A DNA stretch of 64,000 nucleotides from Meandrina meandrites (Eukaryota > Cnidaria > Anthozoa > Scleractinia > Meandrinidae), in contig OY855913.1 in NCBI GenBank assembly GCA_963693305.1, positions 11,603,201 through 11,667,200 of the forward strand, in the 5' to 3' direction. The translations under genes were made by a program, and so were the position numbers. Of the stretch, positions 9,897-23,600 are shown piece after piece; position 1 is the first letter of the stretch; every line of letters begins with the position of its first letter. Below the pieces are notes generated by a model. It did no database searches, was not told the origin of the DNA, and worked only from the letters and a program-made list of their open reading frames with translations.

Positions 9897-12800
9897 ATGG
9901 CGGAGCCGCCGGGAGCACATTCACTTAGAGAAGTTGAACTGAATACAGACGATAGATATGGTTTTAGAAGAGAGTTCAGAAAACAAAAGTAAGTGTTATT
10001 CTTGTTGTCATCGTACGTATTTACCTCAATAAGGTTGGGTTTCATGGGCCGTTGGCGAAAGCACGTCTTTAGTTGCTTCGAAGGTCAAATGATGCTTGCA
10101 ATACTCTATCTGCCCTTTTCAGTAAGCTTTCACGTTTATACAATTCATATGCTGCTGTTTTCTTACATATATCTGTGACTATATATTATAAAAGAAAGGC
10201 CAAATCAGGCAGCATGGAACACGACATTGTTTAGTAGCGTGAACACATTATTTCTAATTTTATTTGCCTCGGATCGGAAACAAAATTAAATTGCATCGAT
10301 GGTTGTTTGTACTTTATTAGATAGATAGATAGATAGATAGATAAACTTTATTTAAACACGATAATAATTAAAGCTAAAAGCTTGTGGGGTCGTGTATTTA
10401 AATTTAACTTTGCTAAAAATTAAAATTACGATTAAAATGTTTAAATTACAACCCTAGATTTACAATAAAAATTAATTATTTAATTAATTACTAACTAGAA
10501 CTATTACTAAGTTAATATACTATATGATTACAATAAACTAACTAAAACTAATTGTATTTTAAGTCACTATGTCTGTGGCGGGTTGTTGAAGCCGACAGGG
10601 CGTTAATATGTTAAAATATATAATATGTTAAATCTTTAATAAGTTAAAATCTCTAATCTACTATATAATTACAATAAACCAACTAAATCTAATTGTATAT
10701 AAAGTCACTATGCCTGTGACGGGTTGTTGAAGCCGACAGGGCGTTGAAGTTAAAATCTTTAAAATAGTCTCTATTTACCACATGCTTTCTAAGGTCGAAA
10801 AAGCTTGAAAAACGTTTATGTTGTTCGTGGTATAAAACGATGTTCCAAAGGACAGATCCCTTATATCGAAGTGAGTCTTTTATAAATCTCGAGTTAAATC
10901 GTGGTATGGAAGAAAGTTCTTTCCCTCTGAGCGAATAGCCATGGCTGGAGTTTTCAAGTAACGATTTCATCAGGGGCTCGGGCAGGCTGTCGTTATTTGC
11001 CTTATAAAATAGTCTTACGATGTCGAGCTTATAATATAGGGAAAAGGTAGACCACTTATCATAGTTGAGCACCTCATTTGACGACATGTCCTTGGGTAAG
11101 TTGAAAATGATTCTTGCCGCCCTACAGTGTAATCTTTCTATGGAATCAAGTATGTCGGAATTACGACACGATCCCCACAAAACTAAACCGTATTTTACAG
11201 AGGGTAGTATTACTTTAAAATAAAAATCCTTTAGCACGCCCTTTGGAAGAAATCTGGATCGTTTCAGTAAGTTCAGCTTATTAGCAAAACTTTTCTTGGT
11301 CTCAAGTGCCTGAGGTACCCAGCTTAGATTTCGATCGACAGTCATGCCTAGCAGGCGCGTTTTTGTAACGCATCTAAGAATTGATGATCCTAGTTGAATT
11401 GGTGCATGTGGCCCCATCGGGGCTCCTTTACTAAGTAGCATCACTTCACTCTTTCCTGGGTGCGGTGTTAAACGATTTGTTAGACACCACGTGTATACTT
11501 CCTTCAGGGCCTTGTTTAACTGGGCAATAGCGATGTCTATAGTTTCTCCTATACAATAAGCCGTTGTGTCATCTGCGTACATGTACAGGGACCCCGAGCT
11601 GACTGAAGCAGGAAGGTCGTTTGTGAATAGCGTGAATAAAGTCGGTCCCAGCACTGAACCCTGGGGAATGCCGAAAGACACCCTTGACCGTTCCGACTTG
11701 ACTCCGTTTAATACTGTAAATTGTTGTCTTCCGTGTAAATAGCTCTTTAGCCAGTCAAGAAGCGTGCCGGTGATTCCGAAATCTCGGTATAACTTCGTCT
11801 CCAGTATGTCGTGGGAAACACTGTCGAACGCTTTCTTAAAGTCAATAAAGGCCACGGCCACCGCCTTTCCTGAGTCTATAGCTGTTCTCCACGTTTCTGT
11901 TAAGTGCGTCAAAAGTAATTCTGTTGAGTAACCGGTACGGTATGCCCACTGCTTATTTGAAACCAGATTGTTATCCTTAAAAACGTGTCGCACTAAGGTA
12001 TCGTTAACTTCCGATTCCATAATTTTACTTGGCACACTGAGTAGAGAAACAGGACGATAGTTCCCACAGTCTGTTTCGTCATCCTTTTTGTAGATAGGTG
12101 TTAGTCTTGCTATTTTCCAATCGGAGAAGACAGCTCTACATTTAATGCTTTCATGATAGAGGTTGACTAACGATGGAACTATTGCATTTCCCGCAAGTTT
12201 TAAGAGCTTTGGAGAGATGCTGTCGGGGCCTGGGGACTTGTTAGTGCTGAGTGAGTTGACTTTTTCGCCTACCGACTGCGATGAAATTGTTATCTCCATG
12301 AGTGGTGGTGGTTGGTCGAAGATATCCGTAGCATTTTGGCATTCTATTTTCCTAGGTAGTGGGAGCGCATTAGCTAGCTTTTCGCCAACCAACGCAAAAT
12401 GTGAATTCATTAGGCGTGCTTTCTCATCATCGGCGACTACCAGGCTGCCATCACTTTTCTTCAGAGGGCCAATGTTCTTCATGTGCACCCTCGAGTGTGT
12501 AGCATTACTGATCAAGTTCCAATAAGCGCTCGTTTTCTTTACTTCTTTAAACATTTTTGAGAAGTGGGAGGCTTTAGCTATTCTTAGGTCCGAAGTAACT
12601 TCGTTTCTGACTTTTTTGTACTCTTGCCAAAGCAGGGGACATTTTGTCGTAGTTGCCTTCTTGAATAATTTGTATCGTCTGTTCATTTTAAATCGAATAT
12701 CACTTGTTATCCATGGTGCAGATGAACTTCTTATTTTAACCTCTTTCCAAGGAGCGTGGTCGTCGCAGATGTTGGTGAAAAGCTTCTGCCAAGCCCAAAG

Positions 12801-15800
12801 AATGTCATCTGCATCGTCGAAAACTGATGCAACATGGAATGGTGCAGACTCAATATCGCCTCTAAATTTCTCGGGGTCCAGTTTCTTATAATCTCTCGTT
12901 CTGATATATTTTGGTGGCGGCCTTTTGTTCTTTAGTCGTATAGTTGCATATATCAGATCGTGGTCCGAGATACCCAAGGGAAAGGAGCCTGAAGTGCTAA
13001 TAAGATCTTTTCTTGTAGTGACAATAAGGTCAATTAGAGTTTGCGATGTAATAGTTGTTCTTGTCGCCTCTTGTATAACGTTTTGCATCCCAAACAGGTC
13101 GAAAACCGAGCAAAGTTTTTCTGCATTTGTGTTCACAGGAATTTCCGGACTGCCTCTTTTTAAAAGGTCACAGTTAAAATCTCCCAGTAAAATGATGTTT
13201 GATGATTTCAGCCAAGCCTTTTCGAGCGTAGGTCCGATGTGGTTGAAAAAATCGCACGCATTAGGTGGCCTATACATGACTGAGAACAGTACAGAGTTAC
13301 AAGGGAATTTAACCTGTAACCAGATCGCTTCAAGACCATCATTATACAAATCCTTTCGGTGGATTGCCTTCAAGTGCTCCGCATAATAAAGTACACAGCC
13401 ACCACCCTTTCGTCTTTTTCGATCAAGCCTTACAAACTTCATTCCGTTAATATCCAGTGCCGCATCTGGAACGGTTTTATCAAGGTGCGTTTCTGTTATG
13501 GCAAGGATTTCAAATCTGCATATTAACTGTAAACACCTCAGTTCCTCGATCTTATTTCTTAAGCTGCATATGTTTAAGTGTGCCACTCTAAGGTCCTTTC
13601 TTGAGTGAGTCTCCAGTTTCTGTGCGAGGTCCAATAAATGATTTTCGTCTTCCTCTTTGTGTAGTTGACTAGGAGGTATTACTGTATTCGTAGAATCCGC
13701 CATCATTAGGAATGAGTCATTTGAAATAAAAGCATAGGGGAGTGATTGTAATAGCGTGAAATTCGTGTCCCATTCCGGTGTAGGGTGTTGTTGACATGCT
13801 GGACAGGTCCAGATCGATGGGTCGTATGTTTGAATTTGCTTGAATTGCTTTACCGCGACTTCTCCGCACTTGATATGGTATTTAAAACCACAAGAGCTGC
13901 AGTTAAGTGATCGATGATTGCGAGCTATAGTTCTCGAGCACTTATGACATATCGGCTTCTCGTTGGTTGGGCCAGGGTTTAAATCGACATCCCAGCTAAT
14001 AAACACACGAGACAGATGAAAGGTGGAGACGCTGTTGGGATATCGGGTTATCCTACAACTGAAGAAGCCATTGGAGGAGGTCCTCGAGTATCCAAAATGG
14101 CGCCTGTGGTTCAGCTCAAGCGCAAGTTCAGGAAGCCGTAAGCTGTCTTGAGGGAGGCATTGCAATGCAATTCCCATTGAATCTTGGCCATTGTCGACAG
14201 TTTTCTGCCACAGGGTCTTTTTCCTGCTGTAGCTGAAGATGATACCGAAGATTATCAGACGAGTTAGTATCCCGCTTACGACGCCGTGTCGCTATTATTA
14301 ACTTTGTGAGGATCAATAGTATAGTAATCTTATGGAAACCAACACTAGGTTGCAGTTTTTTGAAAATGACTATGATCAACAAATCCTTTGTTTCTAATTA
14401 AGTAAGATGTGTTACACGCACAAGTTCAGATTGTGACAAAGCGGAAGAACTCCTTCAGGAAGTGGAAGTGTTTCTAGAACAAAAAGATACTTGCTCTCAC
14501 TGCGTAATATACGAGAATTGTATCTTTACTTTAATAAGTCTGTTAGAAAGCTCATGCGACTTTTAAACGTTAGCACTAAATTAAGTATGATTTTTGTAAC
14601 ATGAATTAAGGGATGCATTTATTTTCTACTTTCCTTGTTAGAGTGTTATGTTACTTTCCCAAGGATACAGTACAAAGACAATGATCAGATTATCATTGTT
14701 AATGTTTAGGCTATCTTACTTTAGGAATTCCTTTGCTAACCCTTACCTCTGGTCATATCGAAAAAAGTAAAAGTGATGCATTTTAATGTAAAAATTATAC
14801 AATGGAACCCTGATTTTACAAATATCGTCGATCTAACGATATTTCCAATTTAATGACCAACTTTCTGTGTCCCTGCAAAAGTTACAGTAAATTGTATGGA
14901 GCAGTGTAGTATTCAACGCGGTAAAACGTAAAAAATAAGAAAACTACTTCAAAGATAAGGTTTTCGTTTTCACTGTTCAAAGTTCGATACTCAACAAGTA
15001 TTCTCCTGGTTTACTAAATTGTTTGGAAATTTACTAAAAAAGTTCTAAGTGTTTGAAAATGGCGAAATGCCGACTGTCGGCACCACTGTCAAAGCAATTT
15101 TGTTCGGGTGCGGAGCATTTTAAAAGTAAAGAATCCCGCTTAAGGGAACTGAACAATATATTTACCCTCAGCAGCTATTTTATATACGATTCTTCCACGT
15201 TAATGTGAATGATTTCTCTCGAAATAAGAAAACAAAAACAGCCTCAGAAGTTTGACCGCGGTGAAAGTGTAGTATTTCTAGAGGCTACAAAGGCCAAAAC
15301 CTCCAGCAACCCAAAGTCACACTTTCAACAAGCACACACACTCTTTGCCTGGTCACGTGACTACAGTTTTCTGCACTGCTGGAGTCCCGGATGTCTAGAT
15401 AGGACACTACAAAGATATTCCCGCTTTAACGATGGAAATCTAGCAACCCAAGCATAAAGTTTTTCCCATTACAACGATATAATTAATATCACATACTACA
15501 AAAGAGTGACAAACACCTAGCAAATGACACAAAGTTTTATTAAATTACACTGTAAGTCTTTGGCCCGTAGGACATAAAACTTGCATTTCTGTCAACACCT
15601 TGTCAAAGTGTTTACTTTCACTGCATTGAAGGCGCTTTGTCCTCCTTTTCTTTTAATAGTTCTTATAGCTTGTTCAGCTTAGACGGGTTTTTGTGATAGA
15701 AAGTGTATGTCACAGGTATTTCTAGGCCATTGCCTTTGTTCCTGCATTTTCCAGTGACTTCCATTTTCCAGTGTGACGGAAATCCTCTCTCCATTTTTCA

Positions 15801-18800
15801 AGAATAAATTATTGAAATGCAATGACAGCGTCGAAGGCAGATGTTTCATGCTTTCCAGACCATTTACGAGTACTTTCGGAAATGACCAATGAACTGTAAA
15901 CACTTAATAATTTTATACACTCCACAAATTTTGGAGGGACACTAGTTGTGTTTCAGTTGTCACATTTGTGATTCATTTGCCCATCGCAATTAAATAAAAT
16001 TCATACAGTACAGGTATCATTTCTTGATTGAACTTCAAAAAATTACCACCACTGGAAACCTATTAACAGTGGTTAAGTATTCTTAAAATTACTATATCAG
16101 TGTACTGAAGCTAAATATAGAGTGATATCCCTGTGATACCATCAGGAGCTTTTGATCTCAACTTGAAAAAGTCAGCCTGACTTTTTCAAGTTCTGTCCTT
16201 GCAGTTTGGAAAAATTGATGAAAACTATTTGTGGTCACCCTCTTCTTTAAACAATTTCCTAGATGTCCTTCTCTTTACGTTCTAGGAGCATTTGCTGCAT
16301 GGTTGAAAGTACTTAGTTGTAATTTTAGTGCCATTTTGCTAAAAAAGCCAAAAATTGTCTGTGACAGTGTCCCTTTAACACATGTGCTGGCTGTAACTGG
16401 CCTCGAGAGACATTGGCCTTTGTACCACTTTTCACCTCATCAGCTTTGACCACAAAGGGCATAACTGATACTAGCCTGTGTACAGCCGTCCCGCTCCCCT
16501 CAAAAAAATCGGGGAGGGAACGTCTGTGTTATGGCGGCGATAATCGTGTTCCAGTATCCTGCTGTTCTCGATTTAAATTTCACATAAATTATCATATCGG
16601 GTATCCGCGGGTGAGATTTGAAGCGTGGTGAACGTAAAATAACGAACAAGGGAGGTTGAAACTAATCATCGACCTCAAGAGACAAAAACTCTCGATCAAA
16701 TCAATGCAAGTAGCATAACCTTTACAACAAAGAATGTCTCTGTAAAATCAACTTTTAGCTTTCTCAAAGTAAAGCTACAACAGTCTCTGGCGAGGCCGGA
16801 CAAGGATAAATATGTCATCCGTGATAAGATCAATACATCTTGCAACAAAGCCGAGCTCGGTATTGCAAATATAAATGCAAGTAATCAACATTTTCACGGA
16901 AATTTCAGACCTTGTCCTTCCAGAGAGAACACTTGAGAGCTTATAGCATATCTTGCAATAGAAATGAGCCAAAATAAACCACATTAGCGAAACGTGTGGC
17001 AAATTACAGAGCTAGAGGTGTCAAATTTTAAAAACAGGAAACTGTGCAGACCTATAACCTCTGACATTTGCTAGACCACATTCTTACGGCTCTTCTCAAC
17101 TTATACTGCCTCCAAATGATACAACATACAGTGCCCTTCAGAAACAAGTGAGACGCTGAAAGGTCGAAAGACCAAATTTCAGACAATACGGCAAATACAA
17201 AATGTCACGAACGTAGGAGATGTGCAGGCCTGTCAACCCCCATTACACCGTATCTTCAGCAAGATGAAACAATTTCTGCAAATGTGGGCAGAGTTTATCT
17301 TTACTTTGATGTCCAACAATAATATTTCTTGCCTTGCAGTGAATGCTGTACTCTTGCGAGCGTCTACCAAATTTTTGTCGCACTTATTGACTAGACAATT
17401 TCTGCAGAGCGCACAAATAACTGAAGATGAACTCATCATAGCATGCTCGCTGTACTCAAGCTAATACATTAACACACGGTTATGGTATTATGCAGAATAA
17501 ATTAAACTAATTTTTGTGAAAGCCAATCAAATCATTTCCCACACATTCCGGGGAAACCACCCGCCGCGGAACACAATTAACGCCGCCATAACACAGACGT
17601 TCCCTCCCCGATTTTTTTGAGGGGAGCGGGACGGCTGTACACAGGCTAAACTGATACTCAAGATCTGCAAGAGGAAAAGATCTTTCTAATGATACCCAGA
17701 TCAGAGTGATTGTTTTAATGGTACCTGAATTATACACAAAAATGCATACAAATTGGAGTGAATAACTCCAAGGAAAATCACTGGATACTACATGGTACAA
17801 GTTTTGTGTTTGGATTTTGCTTTCTCATTAATTCTTTGACTGAAAACTGAGCAGAAAATGTGAAAATGTCCAATAAAAGTGTTATTTTTTTCAAATATCT
17901 CCAGTTGTCAATGTGTTAATTAGTTGCATTAATTACATGTCAATACATGTTAAAAAGACGCGGATGATTTTGTATGCAGATGATGCTGTTCTTTTTTGCG
18001 ACGCATCAACACGTCAAGATCTTCAAATTGCTCTGGAACGTGACTTCACTAAAATAAGTAATTGGTACACTGATAACAGGTTGACTATAAATGTCAAGAA
18101 GACCAGACTTATGCTGGCAGGCAGTAAAAGGATGCTGTCCTTATTTGAAGACTTTGAGTTGCAACCAAATGGTACACAAATCATTCAAATATCTGGGAGT
18201 AACAATGGATGCAAAGTGGAGCTGGAAGCCACATATCAGCAATTTGCTAAAGAAACTAGGTCATTGCCTTTCTTTGTTTAATCGCATATTTCACATGTTA
18301 GACAATAGAACTCGCATAGCCTTCTACAATGGGCTAGTGCTGCCACACTTAGACTATGCCGACACTGTATGGGGAGATCAACCCGGTCTAAAATCAGAAA
18401 TGGAAAAATTGCAAAGTTTTCAGAACAAATTTGCGAAGAAAATTAAATTAGACAAAATGTCTTCTTCAGAAGCTCTGAAGTCTCTGAATTGGCTCCCTCT
18501 GGCCAGAAGATGTCTTTCTCACCGATGTACCGCCGTACAAAATGCAATCAAAGGAGACGTTCCCCAACATTTTGAAAGTTTTAAATCAACATTAAGAAGT
18601 TCACATGGCTACAACACTAGACATGGCTACCTACCTAGACTGCCTAAACCTAAAACGGAAAGCAGAAAGAGAGTGTCCTACTTCCGTTTTACAACTGACT
18701 GGATGTCTCTCCCAGTATTTTTAAGAAAGCCAATGCCATGCACAATTTTTAAGAAAAACCTTACAAGGTTCTTAATGGATAAACATTTTTAGATGATAAA

Positions 18801-19037
18801 CAAATATTTTTAGTTGTACGACGTATTGTTAATAGATAACTATTTGTAATTAGTTTTTAGGACGGTAGGTAGTTTTCGTAGTTTCAATTATTGTATATTT
18901 TATATTTTTAGATCTGTGACATTTGTACTTCCTATTTTTAGTTTTTAGTTTTTAGTTTTTAATACTTTTTTATTTCTATGGAGGATCTCCCTGAAAACCA
19001 TGTATTTACATGACAGGCACTTCCTCTTTAAAGATTG

Positions 19038-19084
<47 letters not shown>

Positions 19085-20564
19085 GCTAGCCGAGTATGCC
19101 ACATCAAACCCACAGGCGTGCTATGCGGCATTCACCTTCGGTCTTCGCCACCGCTGGACATATTTTCTCAGAACACTCCCTGATATAGAAGATCTATTAG
19201 AGCCCCTGGAGCGTGCTATTGCAGATGTACTAATACCATCAATCACTGATCACCACTGCACAAAAGAAGAGAGGGACCTAGTGGCACTCCCAGTGCGGCT
19301 AGGGGGGCTTGGACTTATTAATCCAAGCCAGGATGCAGCGTCCCAATTCAAGGTGTCAACCAAGATCACAGCGCCCCTAGTCGAGAAAATAATCGCACAG
19401 GATCATGAAACACCGGCTGATACTGTTGTCAAGACACTACAGCAGTGCGTGCGAAGAGAAACCAACGAAGCGCTTCAGACTAGGTTTGGCAATGTCAGGG
19501 AGTCTCTACCTCAGAAGACACAACGAGCCACTGATCTCGCAACCGAGAAAGGTGCTTCTAACTGGCTCACGGCCCTCCCATTAAAAGACATGGGCTACAA
19601 CCTGAATAAAGGCGAGTTCCGAGATGCTGTAAAGCTCAGGTATGACTGGGAAATTGACGACAAGCCGACAGTGTGCGTGTGCGGTGACGCCTTTACAATC
19701 GATCATGCAATGATTTGTAGGAGAGGCGGATTCATAATTCAGCGCCATAACGAACTCCGTGACCTCGAGGCTGACTTGCTTAAGATGGTCTGTAGTGATG
19801 TCGAAATAGAGCCCGTCCTTCAAGAACTGACTGGAGAGAGGCTACCAAGCGGCGCTAACACAACGCCAGATGCTCGCCTAGATATACATGCCCGGGGGTT
19901 TTGGGAGAAGCAGAGATCCGCGTTCTTTGATGTGAGGGTGTGTCACCCCAACGCGGATTCCTACAAGGACCAAACCCCCAAGCAGATATACCGTAACCAT
20001 GAAAATGAGAAGAAGAGGGCTTACGCAGACAGGGTTCTTCAAGTAGAACAGGGAACTTTCACTCCATTGGTGTTTACATCCACCGGAGGAATGGGCGAGG
20101 AGTGCAAGAGGTATCACAGTAGGCTTGCAGAATTAATCGCCGCAAAGAAAGGGGAGGATTACGCAACAACGGTGTCTTGGATCAGATCAAAAGTCTCATT
20201 TGCGATCCTCCGATCCGCCTTAATCTGCCTAAGGGGATCAAGAACTGTAAAGAGAAACAGGAACATTGACATTTATGATATGGACTTTCAAGTAGAGAAT
20301 TCTCGTACTGCAATTTAGATCGAATATTTTTAATATATAGTTCTTCTCTTATTGTTGCTCTTGAAGTCGCTTTTACTATTTTTCTACATTTTTTAAAGAC
20401 ACTGTATTATTATGTAAATAATATGTTTATATACAAAGTTCTTACTCGAATAGTCAAATCATTGTAATTCCTTTAGAAATTGGTTAATATACAAAGTTCT
20501 TACTCGAATAGTAAAATCATTGTAATTCCTTTAGAAATTGGTTAATAAATTTTATTAATATTTA

Positions 20565-20618
<54 letters not shown>

Positions 20619-23600
20619 TACTTGTCCCCAATGAGATTGTAAGGTTTTGCTAAACTTGTGGTTACCTCAGTCAAATTTCCTTACTCCTTGACCTTGCTTA
20701 TACATTAAGGGGATGAATAACAGTAGCAGTCTCTTTGTTGTTACTAACTTTTCAGTTATTTTAGGCTTTCTTTCAAGGATATGGACAGTAGCGTGGAGGA
20801 TCACAAAGAAAGCAAAAAGGGAAAATTGACTGTAAGTTATGACTTAAGATAGATTTTAAACATACATGTATATATTGGCTATGTGTGTGCATGGATATAA
20901 ACCTTTGCAATGGTTGCAGTTAAATAATATGTATATTGTGTATTACCATACATCTCTTCTCTTTAGACACAGGAATATGAACACAGCCCTTTCAATATGA
21001 CAGCAAAGAACTTTCCAAAACGAAGGTATAACACTGACATCATGGTCATTTTGTAAATTAAATTATTGTGATTGTAACATAAAGAGCTTTTCTGGGAGCT
21101 TTACAGTACTGCGTGCTATATTTTTGTGATGGTTTGGTTAAAATTTTTTCTATTTTATTGCAGAAGCCGAATGCATGCCTCTGTTGCTTCATATAATCGA
21201 ACAAGGTAACTTCTTTTTACTATATTAGCATTTAGGGTCTGTCCCTGACACCATGTCATAATTTCTGTGAATGTAGGCTCCAAGAGCTTGGAACCACTAA
21301 CCACTAAGGCAGCTGACTGCACACTCATTGTTGGTTTAACTTTGTTAAAATTCATTTAACCTCATTCATAAATTATTTCCATGTTTCCTTGTGTTTTTGT
21401 AGAGGAAGCACAGTAAGTGCTAACAAAGCTTTGGAACTTGTTAGAGCTGCTTTACAGCCCTCTCTGAATGCAGAAATTGAGGCTGTTTTGAAAAGCTACC
21501 AAGAGGTATTTCATGACTTCCTTCTCTATCTTACTTATCTTACTTTATGATCACTTGCCTGGGTGAAGAAAAATGGCCACTCTGACTTCTGAATTAGTCC
21601 AGTAAATTTTAAAACATTTTTGCTATTCAAGTAACTTCATGCAACATTATTCTAAGAAAGCTGCTGATCAAGCAAACATTTGGAAGGGTTTCACTGTGAG
21701 TTGTTACCTTGTAATCCTGTGCTTGTGATCATTTCAGATGTTCCGTATGGCAGCACGTAATATCAAGGACAACACAAGTGAGTCAGTGTCTGAGGAGCAG
21801 ATAAAGGCTGTTCTTAGACGAAGTTTGGATGAGGTATGTTATTAGAAGACTAGAATTTTCCCTTATGATTTGTCAGTAAGTATTCTATTAGACAACCACT
21901 GGCCAGTAGGCTAAGCAATGTTCAGAACAACTTTTATGTTAATCAAAAATGGCAAATTAAAAATTTTACCATTTGCAGGATGGGATGCTTAAGGGTATTT
22001 TGTTCAATTTTGGCCTAACCTCACATTTGTGCAAAGTTTTGTAGTCAATTTGATATACTGGGATCCTCATGCAAGGTGTCTCGAAACAGTTGTTTTGGGA
22101 CCATACTGAACATTTTCAGTCAGCTTTTCAGCAGGCTTCCCTTCATCAGATTGATATAAAAGTTACATCAGTTATTGCTCTTATTAATAAATTGTTTGTT
22201 GTCATGGCCATATCGATTTCCCTAAAAATACATAATTTATACAAAACTTGAATCTAAGAACGATAATGGTTGATAATTTCATATCATTCCGATTAAGGGA
22301 AGACCTCTAAAAGATGACTGAATAAAAAATATTTGTTTTGGTCCAGAAAACAACTGTTTAAAGACGCCTTAGGGATCAGAATAAAATGGTCATTTATTTT
22401 TTGTGTGTTTCAGTATTATTGTGTTTCAGAAAAATTACTGTCCACTTATTTTCTTTGGTCAAAAACTAATTGAATACTGCTTACCCCACTTACCCCACAG
22501 GCTAAAGTTCTGTTTAGAGTGGACACCAAGACTCTCCATCCAGACAGGGTAGGCATACAGAAAAACAATGTGGTATTGTCATTGTGCAGTGAATGCAGAA
22601 ATCCTAGTTTAATGGTCAGTAAAATTTTATGGCTTATAGACATTTCTATATAATTTTGTGTTTCAGATGAGATATGAGAGAGGAGGAAGCCCAGCAATTG
22701 TCAAAAAGGTATGTTTTACAAACTGTCTATTGTGGTATTTTACATCCTTGCATCATTGAAAAAGTATGTTAATATCTATTGTGGGGCTAGTGATTGTCAG
22801 AGCCTGTGCTCATCAGGGTAAGTGCTTAAAGGGGCAGTATCACAAGAGGTCTTCAAAGTTTATGCACTCATTGATCATTAAAATAACCTTTATATGACAA
22901 AAAGGCATAATTGATGGCTTTTTAGTGATTTTCCTCCATGTAACACTGTCAAACATGAAAACGTCAGCCCAACGTTTTCAAGTCTTAGACCACTTCTTTC
23001 CAATTGCAACCCATCCATAGCCACGCCAGTGTTAAACAATTTTTGTGACTGGTTCAGTGCATGTTAGCAAGGTTAGGCAACTATAAGTGGAATTCCAATT
23101 ATTACCAACACCTTCATTGGATTTTCAAGTAGCACTAAATCTTGGTGGGCCTGCCCCTTTAACTCTAGTTTCCATAGCATGAAGAAACTAGGTCTACTCA
23201 ACTGCCCATGGCAGGTTTTCGTAAACATTTTCATGGGTTGTCCTAACAAGTTGCCAGTATCCCATTAATATGCCTTGGTGGAGAGAGGTATAATTTGTGA
23301 GAGGAAAATATCTTGTCCAACAATACAAGACAGCAACCTCTCAGTCAGCTCTTCTACCCAGATGTTTGAATTCCCATGTCTCCCACAGCCACTGACTACA
23401 TAATGTAAGGAATTTGTTGGCCAGGTGTTTTTGTGTTCAGAGATCCCAACCAACTGTAGCTCCAACCAGGGCTGTAGGCAGTATTTTGCTTGGGTGGGTG
23501 TGAGTACTGGAAGCATGAGCATCTAGGGGGGAGGGGGGATCTGGGGGAATATTTCCCCAGGAAATTTTGAAAAATCAAGTTGTTGAAGACCACTTTTCCT

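Larger units (their letters stand above)
19085..20618 (+). mobile_element. 5'-truncated non-LTR retrotransposon with REL-type endonuclease
   Basis: This fragment starts directly after (ATT)n and ends in another (ATT)n (about 20563-20618). The 411-codon frame 19086-20318 encodes the region after the RT and a restriction-like endonuclease. The 3' UTR contains a 66-bp tandem duplication (20430-20495 and 20496-20545, TATACAAAGTTCTTACTCGA). Its sense orientation is the same as that of DNTTIP1. Confidence 0.75.
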
